In this document: piece after piece, positions 25,352 to 38,014 of the stretch
Position numbering within the stretch: position 1 is the stretch's first letter
Layout of the letters: each line of letters starts with the position of its first letter
Source of the DNA: Cyclina sinensis
Lineage: Eukaryota; Mollusca; Bivalvia; Venerida; Veneridae
Assembly (NCBI GenBank): GCA_012932295.1
Contig: JAAONU010000011.1
Location: forward strand, 42,534,352-42,598,351
Direction of reading: 5' to 3'
Length of the DNA: 64,000 bases
Made by a program: the position numbers and the translations under genes
The notes under the pieces: model-generated
Told to the model about the DNA's origin: nothing
Seen by the model: the letters and a program-made list of their open reading frames with translations, nothing else
Databases searched by the model: none

Positions 25352-25527
25352 GGAAATAGATTTTAAGTTTGAGTGATATACCGTCTGATATATCACGGTG
25401 TCGAGTTCAGATGCGTAGTAATTTAATCACGAAGGCCGTAGGCCTGAGTGATTAAATAACTACGCATATGAACGAGAAACCGTGATATATACGACGGTAG
25501 ATCACGAAAATGTTAAAATCTATTTCC
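25352..25527. mobile_element. 176-bp near-perfect palindrome (hairpin MITE-like)
   Basis: Left arm starts GGAAATAGATTTTAA and the right arm ends TTAAAATCTATTTCC. In between, paired blocks are GTGATATACCGTC with GACGGTAGATCAC, ATATATCACGGT with ACCGTGATATAT, GTTCAGATGCGTAGT with ACTACGCATATGAAC, and ATTTAATCAC with GTGATTAAAT, meeting at AGGCCGTAGGCCT. There is essentially no loop, so single strands would fold into an ~85-bp stem. No frame is coded. It looks like a small hairpin-type nonautonomous element. The target-site duplication is not clear. Confidence 0.85.
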
Positions 25528-27558
25528 ATTCTAACACGTAGGTATATTTATAAGGGGCGCAAGTATGTGCACTATTTAATAGTAACGTTCGCAGTGACGT
25601 CAGCGGTCGCGCGCTGGTGTTCAGCGTGCTATACTGCCTATGATATATAACGCTCAATTCCTTCTTTGTTTATTGTCGGCGAATTGCAGATAGTGTTAGA
25701 ATTATAAATTACGATTAATCGAATTACCTACACTCTTGTTTATTCTGATGTTATTTTCAATTGTTAAAACAGTCTTATCGTTATAGTATTACGTTCAAAC
25801 CCCATTTTTTTTATCAAGTTCTGTAGATAACGGATCTATTTCTTAATCAAGTTTCAACTTTATGCACTAGACAATGTGCCAATTAAAGTAGGAAGAAATT
25901 CTGTTTAGATTTTGCAGATATTTGTAATATCCTATTATCTGGCTGCTACACCTTGTAATAAGCCATTTTACCGTCGTATACTGTCGTATTTCCTCGTGAT
26001 GAAGTTATACATCGTGCTGAGAAAACAGTAGAAATGAATCAGTTTTATCAGTGCATAGTTGTCAACTGTACTATTGTTAGTCACAGAATTTAGTCATACA
26101 AAAGACTAAGAAGAAAACTTTTTTTTAATTGCCATACATTATTTCATGAAACTGTAAAGAACTGCCTGCTAGTTCGAAAAATTTTAGTGTTTCAGTATAA
26201 GGCGTTGTTATTTGAAAATGTATCCCTTTATAAAGTGTTTTTACGCACTGACTGAAGAATCTGCTAATATATAATGCATTGTGGTGTTTCAGTATAAGAC
26301 TGAGGCAAGGTGGTAATAGTTACAGGAGCCACTAAACTATGTGGCAACAATAACCAGTACTAGTATAATGAGCTAAAATAAATGAACTCCGGAGAATACA
26401 TTTTTGTTACAAGAAACCACCATCATATAATCTTATTTTACGAAATGCCACACAGTCACAATAATTGCCTTTCATGATTTTGTAAACAAAGAAACGATAC
26501 TTTTGGTTTAAAGGCACACACCAAGGTTAGTGTTCATGATTGTTCCATATTTCTAAAATTGTCAATTTGTTCTTATAACATATGTATGTGATCAATATTA
26601 TTCTGATTTGACATATTTGTATAATTAGATTATACATAATGCCTCTAAGACCTTCTGGTTTCGAAATAAATAAATCTGAATTTGCTTCTGTTACTTTCTT
26701 TTGCTACAGTGGACTGTAGGCTTTATGATATGTTTTCATGCGTGTAGTTACACATTAGCAGATATGTCAGAAACTGAGAAGAGAATTTAGAGAATTGTAT
26801 TTGCTATTTCTTACTCAGTTATTGCCAGCTTGTATGGTACAGAGAATCCATGCTTTTCTTCATTGCAATATTCTTCTGTTTCTCATTTTATGATTTTGTT
26901 GGTCAGATATTTTACAAGAACATCATACTTGAGAGTAAGCCATAACAGTCAGGCAGTGTATAAAATCACACTGCGTGTCGTCAAAGCAAACTCAATAAAT
27001 CAACAGTTTATGCAATTGCGAGGAAACATTATTGTTCTATAATCCAATGTCTATATTAGTGTTATTCAATGCAGTCTGTCACTTTCTGTTCGTCTGAAAT
27101 ATTGATTGATCATCTGTTTTGAAAAGAACATTGTGGTCACATGACGTGATATGAGAGTTTTGTGTCATCCATTCGAATCTTTAGTAACAAACGATAATGT
27201 AATACAGACCCTAATTTAGTCAGAAGCAGCTAGTTATGCTCATTTGGGCTACAGACATGAAAACATGGAAACGAAAAAGTTCTATGTGTTTTTTTTCTTT
27301 ATCTAATATCTCTTTAATTCATTTCTGTTTATTCTTTAATCTGTATCACACAAATATATTTGTTATTTTCCTGTTTCTGACAAGTACTTTTATCACAGAT
27401 GTATGGCATATCTTTACTGTCAGATGCAGTTTGTCTGGCTTGTATTTTTGTCCTCAAAATGTTCATTTTTTCGTTTCGAGTAATCTCACAAATGTGCCAC
27501 TTCTAGCATATACAGTAAATTTTCCTTTATTCTATGGACCATACGCTGGAAATATATA
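25528..27558. other. No gene recognised
   Basis: AT-rich sequence. The + strand open frame 27236-27589 (117 codons, hydrophobic and Phe-rich) runs into the end of the Tc1-like element and is about as long as chance allows. I do not call it a gene. Confidence 0.45.
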
Positions 27559-28804
27559 CTACTCAAAATTTGATAGGAATCACTTATAAGAATGTGTATA
27601 TTTACTATATAAGGTTGAAAGGTTACATTTTTGTTGTGATTCTGAAAATATGTTCATATGACAACAGTTTGGTACCAAAAAAATGAGTAAGTCTGTAAAC
27701 TTTTGAAGCGTGACAGAGGCTGAGCCGTGGGAGCGGCACGAATTTGGGATAACACAGACAGGAGATGAAAAGGAACTTTTTGGAAGAATCAAGTATATGG
27801 CCTGAATTTTGCTTTAATATCGCGTGTGGTGTCCGTTTGCTTGGATTACTGCTCTGCACCGCCTTCTCATGCTGCTAATGAGTCTCCGGATGTTTTGTTG
27901 TGGTAGTCGAGCCCAATCGTCCAGAAGGGCCTGCTGTTATCCAGGGACCGTGGTTGGCTGGACTGGGCGAGCAGATATTGCAGTCTGCAGCATGTCCTAG
28001 GCGTGCTCTATTGGATTGAGGTCTGGAGACCTTGCTGGCCAGTCCATTCTCTTTATGGCTGCTGCCTCCAGGTACTCGTCGGTGACCCATGCCCTGTGAG
28101 GCCGAGCGTTGTCGTCCATTAAAATGAACTCAGGGCCTATAGCACCAGCGTACGGACGAACGTACACATGTAAGATCTCATTGACGCATCGTACAGCCGT
28201 CAATGTGCCGTTTTGAACAATGTGCAGGTCCGTTCTTCCCTACATGCTAATGCCCGCCCACACCATGACCGAGCCCTTGCCATGAGTGGCATTTTGGAAG
28301 TCATTTTGGAGGGCAGTAGCGGTAACAAAGCGCTGACATCGCGCTTGAACGACAATAAACCGGTCCTCACGCTGAGTTGTGGACCTCTGGCGCCCTCCGC
28401 CATGTCCCGTAAGTTTGAAACCGTCGCCACATCCTGGCAACGGTGCTCTGGGACACCCCAAGGGCAGCTGCCACGTGCCGTTGGGAACGCCCAGCCTCAA
28501 GCATCCCTACCCTTCTATTCATCTCCTCATCGTCAATACGCCGTCTTTGCCGTAGATTTGCCATAACCAGTGCTAGGTTCAATATAAACGTTACCATGCA
28601 CAAGCGAAGTCTGAATAAAACGGATGTGTACATCAAGGTACATGTCCGCGGTGCACCACTTTTCCAAGGGTATCGCTTTTCCCGTGCATCTCGAGCCATG
28701 TACAGGTTAACAATCAAATCTGCTGGACAGGTCGGCTTTGCCATATGAATAACTTACATGGATATTTAAGAAATAAAAAGTGATCCCTATCAAATTTTGA
28801 GTAG
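27559..28804 (-). mobile_element. Tc1-like (DD34E) DNA transposon, internally deleted
   Basis: The left end CTACTCAAAATTTGATAGGA and the right end (inverted CTACTCAAAATTTTGATAGG) form terminal inverted repeats of at least 25 bp, each flanked by the TA dinucleotide typical of Tc1/mariner insertions (27557-27558 and 28805-28806). The only coding content is a broken transposase on the minus strand (see next entry). At 1246 bp it is somewhat short for a complete element of this group, in line with the internal deletion seen in its gene. Confidence 0.93.
27835..28575 (-). pseudogene. Tc1-like transposase pseudogene
   Basis: Reading on the minus strand, an N-terminal helix-turn-helix (GRSQRHVAAALGVSQSTVAR) is followed by a frame change, then the second DNA-binding segment (REDRFIVVQARCQRFVTATA) up to QNDFQNATHG. 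That is fused directly to KGSVMVWAGISM, so the stretch that should hold the first catalytic Asp is deleted. After another frame change come the second Asp (FILMDDNARPHRAW) and the catalytic Glu (RSPDLNPIEH). Counting from the second Asp of DDNARPH to that Glu leaves 34 residues, the DD34E spacing of Tc1-like enzymes. The protein cannot be active. A functional relative elsewhere in the genome would have to mobilise the element. Confidence 0.9.
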
Positions 28805-29399
28805 TATATATGTCAAGAAAAGAACAGAATGTAGTCTCTGTTAATATGTACTAGCTTATCATTATAAACACTTTACAAAGAACATGTAAAACAAATACAG
28901 TCACTCGCTACATGGATGGGAACACATACTACAAGAAAATTGTATTAAGAGGATGAGCTTGTTTCATTAAAATATTAACTAATAATTAACGTTTATCTAC
29001 GACATAAAGAGAATTTGATAATTCAGGTAGTGTTTAACATTACATCTTAACAAATCGTTTAATGTAAATGTGCCTTAAAATCCTTTAAATATATATTTCA
29101 AATACTTTATAAAAATTCAGACCATTAAGTACCAGTTATAAGTGAATGTGAAACTTTGACACATTTTTTTACAATTATGTAAAAGACCTAGCCGATGCCA
29201 GCTTAAAACAGTAAGGAGTAGCACATGCAATGGTCTGGTATTCACTGTTTGCCTCTAATAAATTCGTTTTTTTTTTCAGTATTTCTGAATTAGTACTTCC
29301 ATGTATTCCAGTACTCTAATCATTACCACTTTTAACTAAAATGTGTTTATTTTGGAGGCTTGCATTCCTATGTTATATTAAAATAACTTGTAAAATAAA
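28805..29399. other. No gene recognised
   Basis: AT-rich spacer between the Tc1-like element and the 77-bp array. Confidence 0.5.
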
Positions 29400-30095
29400 G
29401 AATTACTAATCAATAACCCTTCTCAAATTCGGAGAATTTCATTCCTTACTTATATTAATATCACTTTTAAAACAAGGAATGGTCAATCAATGACCGTTGG
29501 CAAATTCAGATAATGTCATTCCTAATCTCTATTAATATCACTTTTAAAACAAGGAATGATCAATCAATGACCGTTGGCAAATTCAGAGAATTTCATTCCT
29601 AAACTCTATTAATATCACTTTTAAAACAAGGAATGATCAATCAATGACCGTTGGCAAATTCAGAGAATTTCATTCCTAACTTTTATAAATATCACTTTTA
29701 AAACAAGGAATGATCAATCAATGACCGTTGGCAAATTCAGGGAATTTCATTCCTAAACTCTATTTATATCACTTTTAAAACAAGGAACGATCAATCAATG
29801 ACCGTTGGCGAATTCAGAGAATTTCATTCCTACCTTTTATTAATATCACTTTTAAAACAAGGAATGATCAATCAATGACCGTTGACAAATTCAGAGAATT
29901 TCATTCCTAAACTCTATTAATATCACTTTTAAAACAAGGAATGATCAATCAATGACCGTTGGCAAATTCAGAGAATTTCATTCCTAACTTTTATAAATAT
30001 CACTTTTAAAACAAGGAATGATCAATCAATGACCGTTGACAAATTCAGAGAATTTCATTCCTAAACACTATTAATATCACTTTTAAAACAAAGGA
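29400..30095. repeat. 77-bp tandem array, about 9 copies
   Basis: The unit contains ATATCACTTTTAAAACAAGG, AATGATCAATCAATGACCGT and TGGCAAATTCAGAGAATTTC. GATCAATCAATGACC starts at 29481 (variant), 29558, 29635 and onwards at 77-bp steps. Copies are very similar, so the expansion is recent. Non-coding. Confidence 0.92.
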
Positions 30096-30157
30096 AAAAG
30101 AAGCAGCTGTCATTTATTGTAGTTTTCATTATATTGACATCAGAAAATGTTAAGTAT

Positions 30158-30262
30158 TAGTTATAGAATATTATCGAGGACTTTACCGGCTGGTATCAGC
30201 GAATGGGGCGACAACAAGGGTCAATCATGGCAAATTATCCTCGATAATATTCTATAACTGAT
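30158..30262. repeat. Inverted repeat (22-bp arms)
   Basis: AGTTATAGAATATTATCGAG near 30158 pairs with CTCGATAATATTCTATAACT ending near 30260, with a loop of roughly 60 bases. It directly abuts the inverted-repeat element that follows. Confidence 0.75.
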
Positions 30263-30263
30263 T

Positions 30264-30562
30264 TATCGCATGACCATCACAGCTTTTTTCTCTTAAGATG
30301 GACGCTGTCCCGTGATTTTTCCACTACGTTTTTTTTAAAAACATTTTTAGGTCTATACCCCCATTAGGTACCTCTGCTGTTTTCAAGCCAAAGTAACTAT
30401 GAACTCCTAGGAAAATGAACCAGTCACGTTCATAATAAAATGATAAACTGAGCATGCGCAAGAAAGTGTACCGATACCTCATTTAGAGCACACCAAAGTG
30501 TTACTTTACCGGAATTTAGAGAACGCCTATCTTCAAACAAAAACTGTGGCGGTCATGCGATA
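30264..30562. mobile_element. 299-bp inverted-repeat element (MITE-like)
   Basis: The left end TATCGCATGACCATCACAGC and the right end GCTGTGGCGGTCATGCGATA-like sequence (AAACTGTGGCGGTCATGCGA, then TA) are inverted copies with a few mismatches. The interior is unique and non-coding. It is probably a short nonautonomous DNA element. It is not clear whether it and the hairpin to its left form one compound insertion. Confidence 0.6.
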
Positions 30563-33500
30563 ATATCATATATCCTTATATATTACATTTACCAATGATT
30601 ACAATAAAGTTTAAAAGGACATGTTATCATCCTGGTTGAAAAATGTTTGTATCCTTGATTTAGAAAAAAAATCGGTTAATGAATACTGACATTTAATGTA
30701 AGACTTGTAACGTCTAGATAAATTGAGGACACGCTCGTATCAAGACATATATTCTTTCTATCTGAGTTGTAATGAGTAAATTGCAATTAATTCAAGGCGA
30801 GGATCTCATATTTCATTCAGACAATACCTGCTGAATATTCTTGAATCATAATTGCATGCATGTTTTCGGGAAGTTTCGATTATTTGTGACAAAGCTTGGG
30901 AACTTCTGTTAGTGTTTTTTTAGTTGATATATCTTCGACAATTCAACTGATCCTTTTGTAATAGCTATGGAAATTTTTCGTAATTTGTCAGTATTTTTTA
31001 GCTTGAAGTCTAGAACATAGAGACTACTCCTTGTGTTACCCTGTCTTATTGTGCCTTCAACTGAGATTCCTGTTGTTTTTGTATAATTGTTTATTCATGA
31101 GGGTAACAATTCTATACTTGCATGTTAGTCGGATATTGCTCAAGCGTTCAAATAAACACCCGTATATTTATTTGACTTACATTAATTTGATGTATGCTCT
31201 TGTATCTAGGTGAAATATATCAAATTATCTAGTGTTCATTTCTTATATGTTGAGATCACAGATATTACAGTCTTGGTGCATTGTGCTTTACTAAAAGTTT
31301 TAAAGGAGAACAAGTGGAACCAAATTATGCAAAATAAGTTTCATGGTTATGGTTTTGGCTGATGGTTTAATCATTAAAACATGCATCAATTTGTAGCAAA
31401 ATCAAAGTTAACATCTATCGATTAGAGAACTCATCAGGTGAGGATTGTCCTCTATGTGGAGATGTTTCTTTGTAAGTGGTTAATTTCCTGTAAATGTCTA
31501 ACGATGGAATGCGTTTCACAGCTACCTAGTTGAGTTCTCGCAGAGAGATCACGCATACTGTTCTTTATGTTTAATACAAAACTTTTGTGCAAACTTCAGC
31601 AAAATACAGACAAGCAAATTAAATTGATTTAGATTGTGTCCATGTTTCTTCATGACTAATCAATAAGAGCTATATTCTGCTTTAAAATGTTTGAAACAGT
31701 TCCAACTGTTGCGGGGTCATATACGTATATATTTTACATGTAGATATCGTTTTAATATTTACTTAATAAAGGCTCTGGCACGCTTCGGAACTCTGTTTGG
31801 CAAAATATCATACAAATGTTAACACGGAAGGACTTATACAATTTCTTCATTGTATGACAACTTGCATAATATACCTTTAAGATAATACGTCAATAGTTAC
31901 AAAACGTTTTATTATGTGGGATGTAAAACAGTCTAGCAATCCGAGTTTATGTTGCTTTATTAGCATATGAAAACAGAACAAGAATTATTTACAAAAAAGA
32001 AAGACATGTTCCGTGACCGGAAAGTTTGTCTAATATAGGAATGACCTCTGTTCTAAGAGGTGAAGGTCATGCTTGTACGTTGAATTTTACTTTTCAGGGC
32101 TTTAATTCTGCCATGGAGTGATTTAAAATAACTTTGTACTCATATTTACTTTGGTTAGGCAGAGAGCTTTGTGTTGTAATTATGTATTCGCTTAAAGGTC
32201 AAGGTCGCATCCAGAGGTCAAAGGTAAACAATAAACAAATTTCGCTTGTGATTTTAAAGAACCGAACAAAGATATGTCTAAAAAAGATTGTATTGCAATA
32301 AGAACCAAGACTGTTACTCCATGGTTTATGTCACAATGAGATGTTAAAAGTAAAGAATTTAGTTCTTCGTTATGATAACACATGCAGCGTCATAATAGAC
32401 TTGACAAAGGTTCAATTTGAACATCGTCCATCCAGTTGATTTTTGTAAATGAATACAGAGTGAGATTAGCCACAAAGGTCAAACTACATTAGCTTCTTTA
32501 TTTAGTTACTGCTACTTCCATCTTTAATTGCAATATTTTAGTATGTAGAGTTAACACTTCATCTTCATTTGGTTAACATCATATTATCCCTGAAGCCAGT
32601 GTGAAGTGTAATAGTTATTAGTTTTTTTTTTAACATTGATGTAAATCATATTTTATTCTTGCAAAGTTATCATGAACAAGTGAGATATAATCTTGGAGAT
32701 ACTGAAAAGCATGTTCTCATTTTGAGTACAAAATGTTTATATAAAATTCTCATTGATTGCAATAAAACACTTGAAACACACAAAAAATAATAATAAGCAG
32801 ATGGATGACATTATAAATATAAATATTCAGGAAATACATTTATTTGATCTAGAGTCTTTATATCACAATGATTTATTCATTATTTATATCCCGATGCCTT
32901 TATTTTGGCTCTGAGTAATTTATTATTATTATTTTTTAATATTTATAATTAAATATAATACTATAAGCTCATTTAACTTAATGTTTACAACCTTTAGACG
33001 TGCTATCATGTTATTGTTCAGACAGAAAAAGTCAAATGAGAAATTTGTTCGTACGGGTTTTTTTATTATTTAGTTTGTACTGTTTGTATCATTTCTTATA
33101 ATTCGTCATATAAATTATAATATTGTATTTTCACGGTAGATAAACTACTCAAAAACCAGCAAAATTCTAAATATTGAAATGCACATAGAAGCGATTCACA
33201 CACAAAACATAGGTAGCCACTAGCTTTTAATATTTTACTTTGAAAAAGACATTTTATTAGAACCGAAAGAATGCACGCTACGTAAGAGGTAGGTAGACAT
33301 TTTTTTTCATGCTGTGTTGACCAAGAATTAATTGAATACTTATCATTTTCACAAGGGGAGCAAGACATACGTTTCAGTTGTAAGGTAATTGATTTACATT
33401 TGGTAAAAAATGCTTGATTTGCTTCCTAGATTTTGAATCTGAATAGGATGATTTAATCGCTGATAACACTGATAAGTCATGAAAGAGATCTTTTAATTGA

Positions 33501-35383
33501 AAACCACATTTAATTTGGTCCTTTGGTTTGTCACACTTGTTGTTTGTTTCTGGTTTGTCACACTTGTTGTTTGTTTCATGACTTTCGCTGCCACAAATCG
33601 TTTGGATCAATACGATACATTTATTTATTTTCTTACTCTTAAAATTAGCATGTACTTATTAAGCTAAATTGCATGCGTGCTTAACTTGTACTGATCACAT
33701 TCATGGCAAGCCCCATGATTGTATTTAGCGACTACATGGGATGAAGACAGAACCAGTTTTATATTCGTAGTTGTTAAGTTTATCGATCTATGTGATTCTT
33801 TTTAATGATTATTTCAGTTTGTAAAGAAATGGTCATAGATCCTCCTCTGTATCTTCATTATATAGACTGTCCTAAAAGATTGAGTATATACGTATTTTGT
33901 TCATTACTTACACAAAACTTGTATTGTCTTAGAAAGACGAGAGCTTATTAAGGTTGACAGATTTATCTACGTCGTAATTTCTAAATAACTCACAACAGAA
34001 AGGGCAAATCAAATTATGACATAGATAGTCCTGTCTTGACATATTGAAGGTGTAAATTACATCTAGTAACTGGGGATATTTCATGTTTTATGCATGCAAT
34101 TTTATCTCAATATTCTGGACCTCTAATTGTACACCTGTTGTGTTAGTAGAGGTCAAAGTTGAACTTGTTCATTTAGAGAATGTCAACGGCTGGTATATAG
34201 TCTCCAACACTGTAGCGATTTCTTTACAAAAAGTGTAGCTATTGTAACAATTGAGAACTTTCATATGAATGACTGAACTAAGTTTTAACTGAATGTCTGT
34301 CAAAGCCCGTCAGTCAATCGACCTCTGGGTCGTATTTTATGGAAAAACTAACCACGTTTAGCAGGGTCGATCCCTTATAAAACAAAATAAAATGTTTGTC
34401 TCATTATGACAGATTTATTATTTTTTTACTGACCATAAGTTTGAATTCACCATATTATGATAAACATTAAAATTATTTAAAAAAGACGTCTAGCAAATGA
34501 AACTTGTGGCGTCGTGTTACAGTATACATTGATGCAAAAGGACAGACCTCTTGCTCGAAGTGATGTAGCCATGGTGATCTAATGGACGGAATATTTCATT
34601 CTTCTATAACAGTAGTAATACACTCCTTTGTTTTGTTTTGTAAATAACAGTTATAACAGTGTAACGTTGCATCGGTCTAATTACAGTTATTATAGTTTCT
34701 CATTATGTTTGTTTAAGTACAGGCATTACTGTCTAGGTTCTTGTGCCTCGCAGATTTCGTCAGAAAGTACAAAAATGTTGCGTTGAAGAGAAAAACAACA
34801 GCCGTGAAAAAGTACAAATTGAAAGGATTTTTCTGTGAAATCATAATAGACTAATTGTTAGATTGGCCTGTGAGTGATGTGCTGCATCGGCGGTAAAGAC
34901 TGAAATATAATACATAACACTTGGACCCCGGGAAAAATAATGCTAACGCAAGCCTGCTAATAGCAAAACAACATGCCATAGTTAGATACAAAGCCTGTTT
35001 ATAGTGACGGTACCCAATCTATATTCGGTAAAATGCCTATAAATTTTCACAACTTTATAAATAAATGCTATTCGTTATCTTTGTAAGGAAATACCTTCCG
35101 GTGTCTTACAATATTAAAAAGCTTTTAAAAAATCCAAAGGTCAAACATGAGACCAGTCACTATAGCTAAGGCTTGATAATAAACTTGACTATGTTATTTC
35201 AATACTATCATGTATTACTTTTCCATGTTTTAAGGCATTTCTGTAAAGAAAATGATTGCCACAGTGATATCAAAACTATTAATAGACAAAATGACCAACT
35301 TCACTTTAGAAAATCTTGATTCCAAACGGACGAGGGATATAACACGCCACAGAGAACTACGCCGACTCGAAAGAAGGCATATA
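30563..35383. other. Long stretch without a recognisable gene
   Basis: AT-rich. Contains a single isolated copy of the 5170-6330 satellite motif (about 31440-31500), a dispersed AAGGTCAAGGTCGCATCCAG repeat near 32195, a 30-bp direct doublet of GGTTTGTCACACTTGTTGTT near 33525-33575, and a GGTCAAAGTTGAACTTG remnant near 34150. Open frames at 33096-33368 and 33374-33610 on the minus strand lack splice support. Confidence 0.45.
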
Positions 35384-35391
35384 AATTTTTC

Positions 35392-36825
35392 ACTAGTAGC
35401 AGTACGCAGTAGCAGTTAGCAGTAGAAATTAAATCAAACGTGAAGTTGGCAGTAGCAATAACAGCAATAGCAGTAGGCAAAACGTGAAGTTGGCAGTAGC
35501 AGTAACAGCAGTAGCAGTAAGCAAATTGTGAAGTTGGCAGAAGCAGTAACAGCAGTAGCAGTAGGCAAAACCTGAAGTTGGCAGTAGCAGTAACAGCAGT
35601 AGCAGTAGGAAAATCTGAAAGTCTGCGAGTGTGTTTGAAACAGTTACAGACCGGTGCAATCGAACCGGGATGGTCGCTCGACTTTCTAGATTGACACCAA
35701 AATTCCTGAAATTCTGCAGTAATGTCAGAAACAATAGCAGACCGTAACATCAAAAATGACATTTTCTCGATTTTGGATCAGCATTCCTGAAAGTCTGCGA
35801 GAGGGTCAGAAACATTTGCAGACCGGTAAATTTGACTCGGGGGGATCGCTAGACCTCAAAAATTGCATTTTCCCGATTGGCACCAACATTCTTGAAAGTC
35901 TGCGAGAGTGTCGGAAACAATCGCAGACCGGTAAAATTGACCCGGGAGGATCCGTAGACATTAAAAGTGACATTTTTTCGATTGGCATCAAAATTCCTGA
36001 ATGTCTGCGAGAGTGTTAAAAACAGTCGCAGACCTGTGAAATCGACTCGGGAGGGTCCCTAGACATTAAAAATGACATTTTTTTGATTCGCACAAAAATT
36101 CCTGACAGTCTGCGAGTGTCAGAAACAGTCGCAGACCGGTAACATCTACACGCTAAGGTCCCTAGACATTAAAAATGACATTTTTCCGATTGGCACCAAA
36201 ATTCCTCAAAGTCTGCGAGAAGTTCGAAACAGTCGCAGACCGGTTAAATCGACTTGGGAGGGTCCCTAGGCGGCCTTAAAACTGACATGATCCCGATTAG
36301 CACAAAAATTCATGAAAGTCTGCGAGAGTGTTAGAAACAGTCGCAGACCAGTAAAATCGACTTTGGAGGGTCCCTACAAATCAAAAACGACATTTTTTTC
36401 CGATTGGCACCAAAATTCATGAAAGTTTGCAAGAGTGTCAGGAACAGTCGCAGACCTACGCAGTAGACTCGGGAGGGTCTGTTGATTTGTAAACATGTTT
36501 TATTTTAATTGAAACTTTCCAGACTGTTAATACTTTCTTACTGCTACTGCTCGTACTGCTACGGCTCACTTCATGTTTTGTTTACTGCTACTGCTGTTAC
36601 TGCTACTGCCAACTTCATGTTTTCTATACTGCTATTGCTGTTACTGCTACTGCCAACTTCACGTTTTCTTTACTGCTACTGCCAACTTCACGTTTTGCCT
36701 ACTGCTACTGCTGTTACTGCTACTGCCAGCTTCATGTTTTCATTTACTGCTACCGCTGTTACTGCTACTGCCAACTTCACATTTTTCTACTGCTGCGTTC
36801 TGCTACTGCTCACTTCCTTTACATG
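35392..36825. mobile_element. Second foldback-like element (about 1.4 kb)
   Basis: The left arm (to about 35620) has about four 44-bp units containing GTGAAGTTGGCAGTAGCAGT and AACAGCAGTAGCAGTAGGCA. The right arm (from about 36540) has the same units inverted (CCAACTTCACGTTTTGCC, CTGCTACTGCTGTTACTGCT). Between them, about 35620-36480, lies a different ~105-bp tandem repeat containing CCTGAAAGTCTGCGAGAGTG, CAGTCGCAGACCGGTAAAAT and CGACTCGGGAGGGTCC. The 8-bp word AATTTTTC occurs at 35384-35391 and 36826-36833 and may be the target-site duplication. The termini are not perfectly paired at the very ends, so the limits are provisional. No protein is coded; the Leu-rich frames over the CTG/CTA runs are repeat artefacts. 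Confidence 0.75.
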
Positions 36826-36833
36826 AATTTTTC

Positions 36834-37590
36834 GGAGAAAAGATGTATTTGAGTCTAAAACGTATTCAAGAACGTATTCCATTGTCCTCTTGCCATCTTC
36901 TCTCCGCAGGAATTCCCCTAACTCGTTGTAATGCACTTTAACTGCTGATGTTCACAGGAAATTACAAGATATATAGAAACATGATTATAAAGAGGTCAAT
37001 TCTCTCCCGCCGCGACCAGGACCATCTCTATATCAGAAATTCATTAAGATAATTTCATTAGAGGAAATCGATACCTAGTTTATGTTGATATGATATAGCC
37101 TCAGATAGGTAATGATAAATTCCAATAGACATGAACATTATTTGAAAATGTGAATTATACTTTACATATCTAATTGGTACAGTTCTAGAAATCTGCGTTT
37201 GGTAACATATAGAAATAAATAATATCGTGGAAATGGGGAAAAAATATATACAATGCGCGAAAACGAAATATGTGTTTCAATGTACGGAACGACTTTTAGA
37301 GTTTTACTGTTGTCAGATAAAAACAAGGATCGAAGTCCATTCAACCTTAGTCTTGTAAGTTTGTTTGAAATAGTGTTCATAAAGTTTCAAAATAATGATA
37401 CTTTGCAACTTCACCATCCTAAACATTTGTTTTGTTGATTTGTGTTTTTAATTTCATTAACAGTTTTTGAACAAAAAGCAGTTTTACGTGAACTCTGAAT
37501 GACAACAAGAAAGTCAACACATTCCAAGATAGTATAGAGGTGTGTTGATAAAGATTGTCAATAAATAGCACCTAACGTAAAGTTTTAATC
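36834..37590. other. No gene recognised
   Basis: AT-rich spacer with only short open frames on both strands. Confidence 0.5.
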
Positions 37591-37975
37591 ACGTTAGCTT
37601 CAATCCCCATAACAAAATGTAGATACATTATTTTTCAAACTGTACGTTAGCTTCAATCCCCATAACAAAATGTAGATACATTAACTTTCAAACCGTACGT
37701 TAGCTTCAATCCCCATAACAAAATGTAGATACATTAACTTTCAAACTATACGTTAGCTTCAATCCCCATAACAAAATGTAGATACATTAACTTTCAAACT
37801 GTACGTTAGCTTCAATCCCCATAACAAAATGTAGATACATTAACTTTCAAACTGTACGTTAGCTTCAATCCCCATCACAAAATGTAGATACATTAACTTT
37901 CAAACTGTACATTAGCTTCAGCCCCCATAATAATATGTAGATACATTAACTTTCAAACTGTACGTGTTTAACTTA
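37591..37975. repeat. 53-bp tandem array, about 7 copies
   Basis: ACGTTAGCTTCAATCCCCAT begins at 37591, 37644, 37697 and so on in 53-bp steps, followed in each unit by AACAAAATGTAGATACATTA and ACTTTCAAACTGT. The last copy is the most diverged. There are no unique spacers, so it is not a CRISPR-like array. Confidence 0.93.
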
Positions 37976-38014
37976 GTTGATTTATTGTTAATATTGATAC
38001 TTTGATTTTTAAGG

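Noticed and set aside
27236..27589. 117-codon + strand frame
   Set aside because: Length is within chance for AT-rich DNA, it runs into a transposon end, and composition is low-complexity Phe/Leu.
35301..36941. Leu/Tyr/Cys-rich open frames on both strands
   Set aside because: CTGCTACTG-type 44-bp repeats in the arms of the foldback-like element read open in several frames; not coding.
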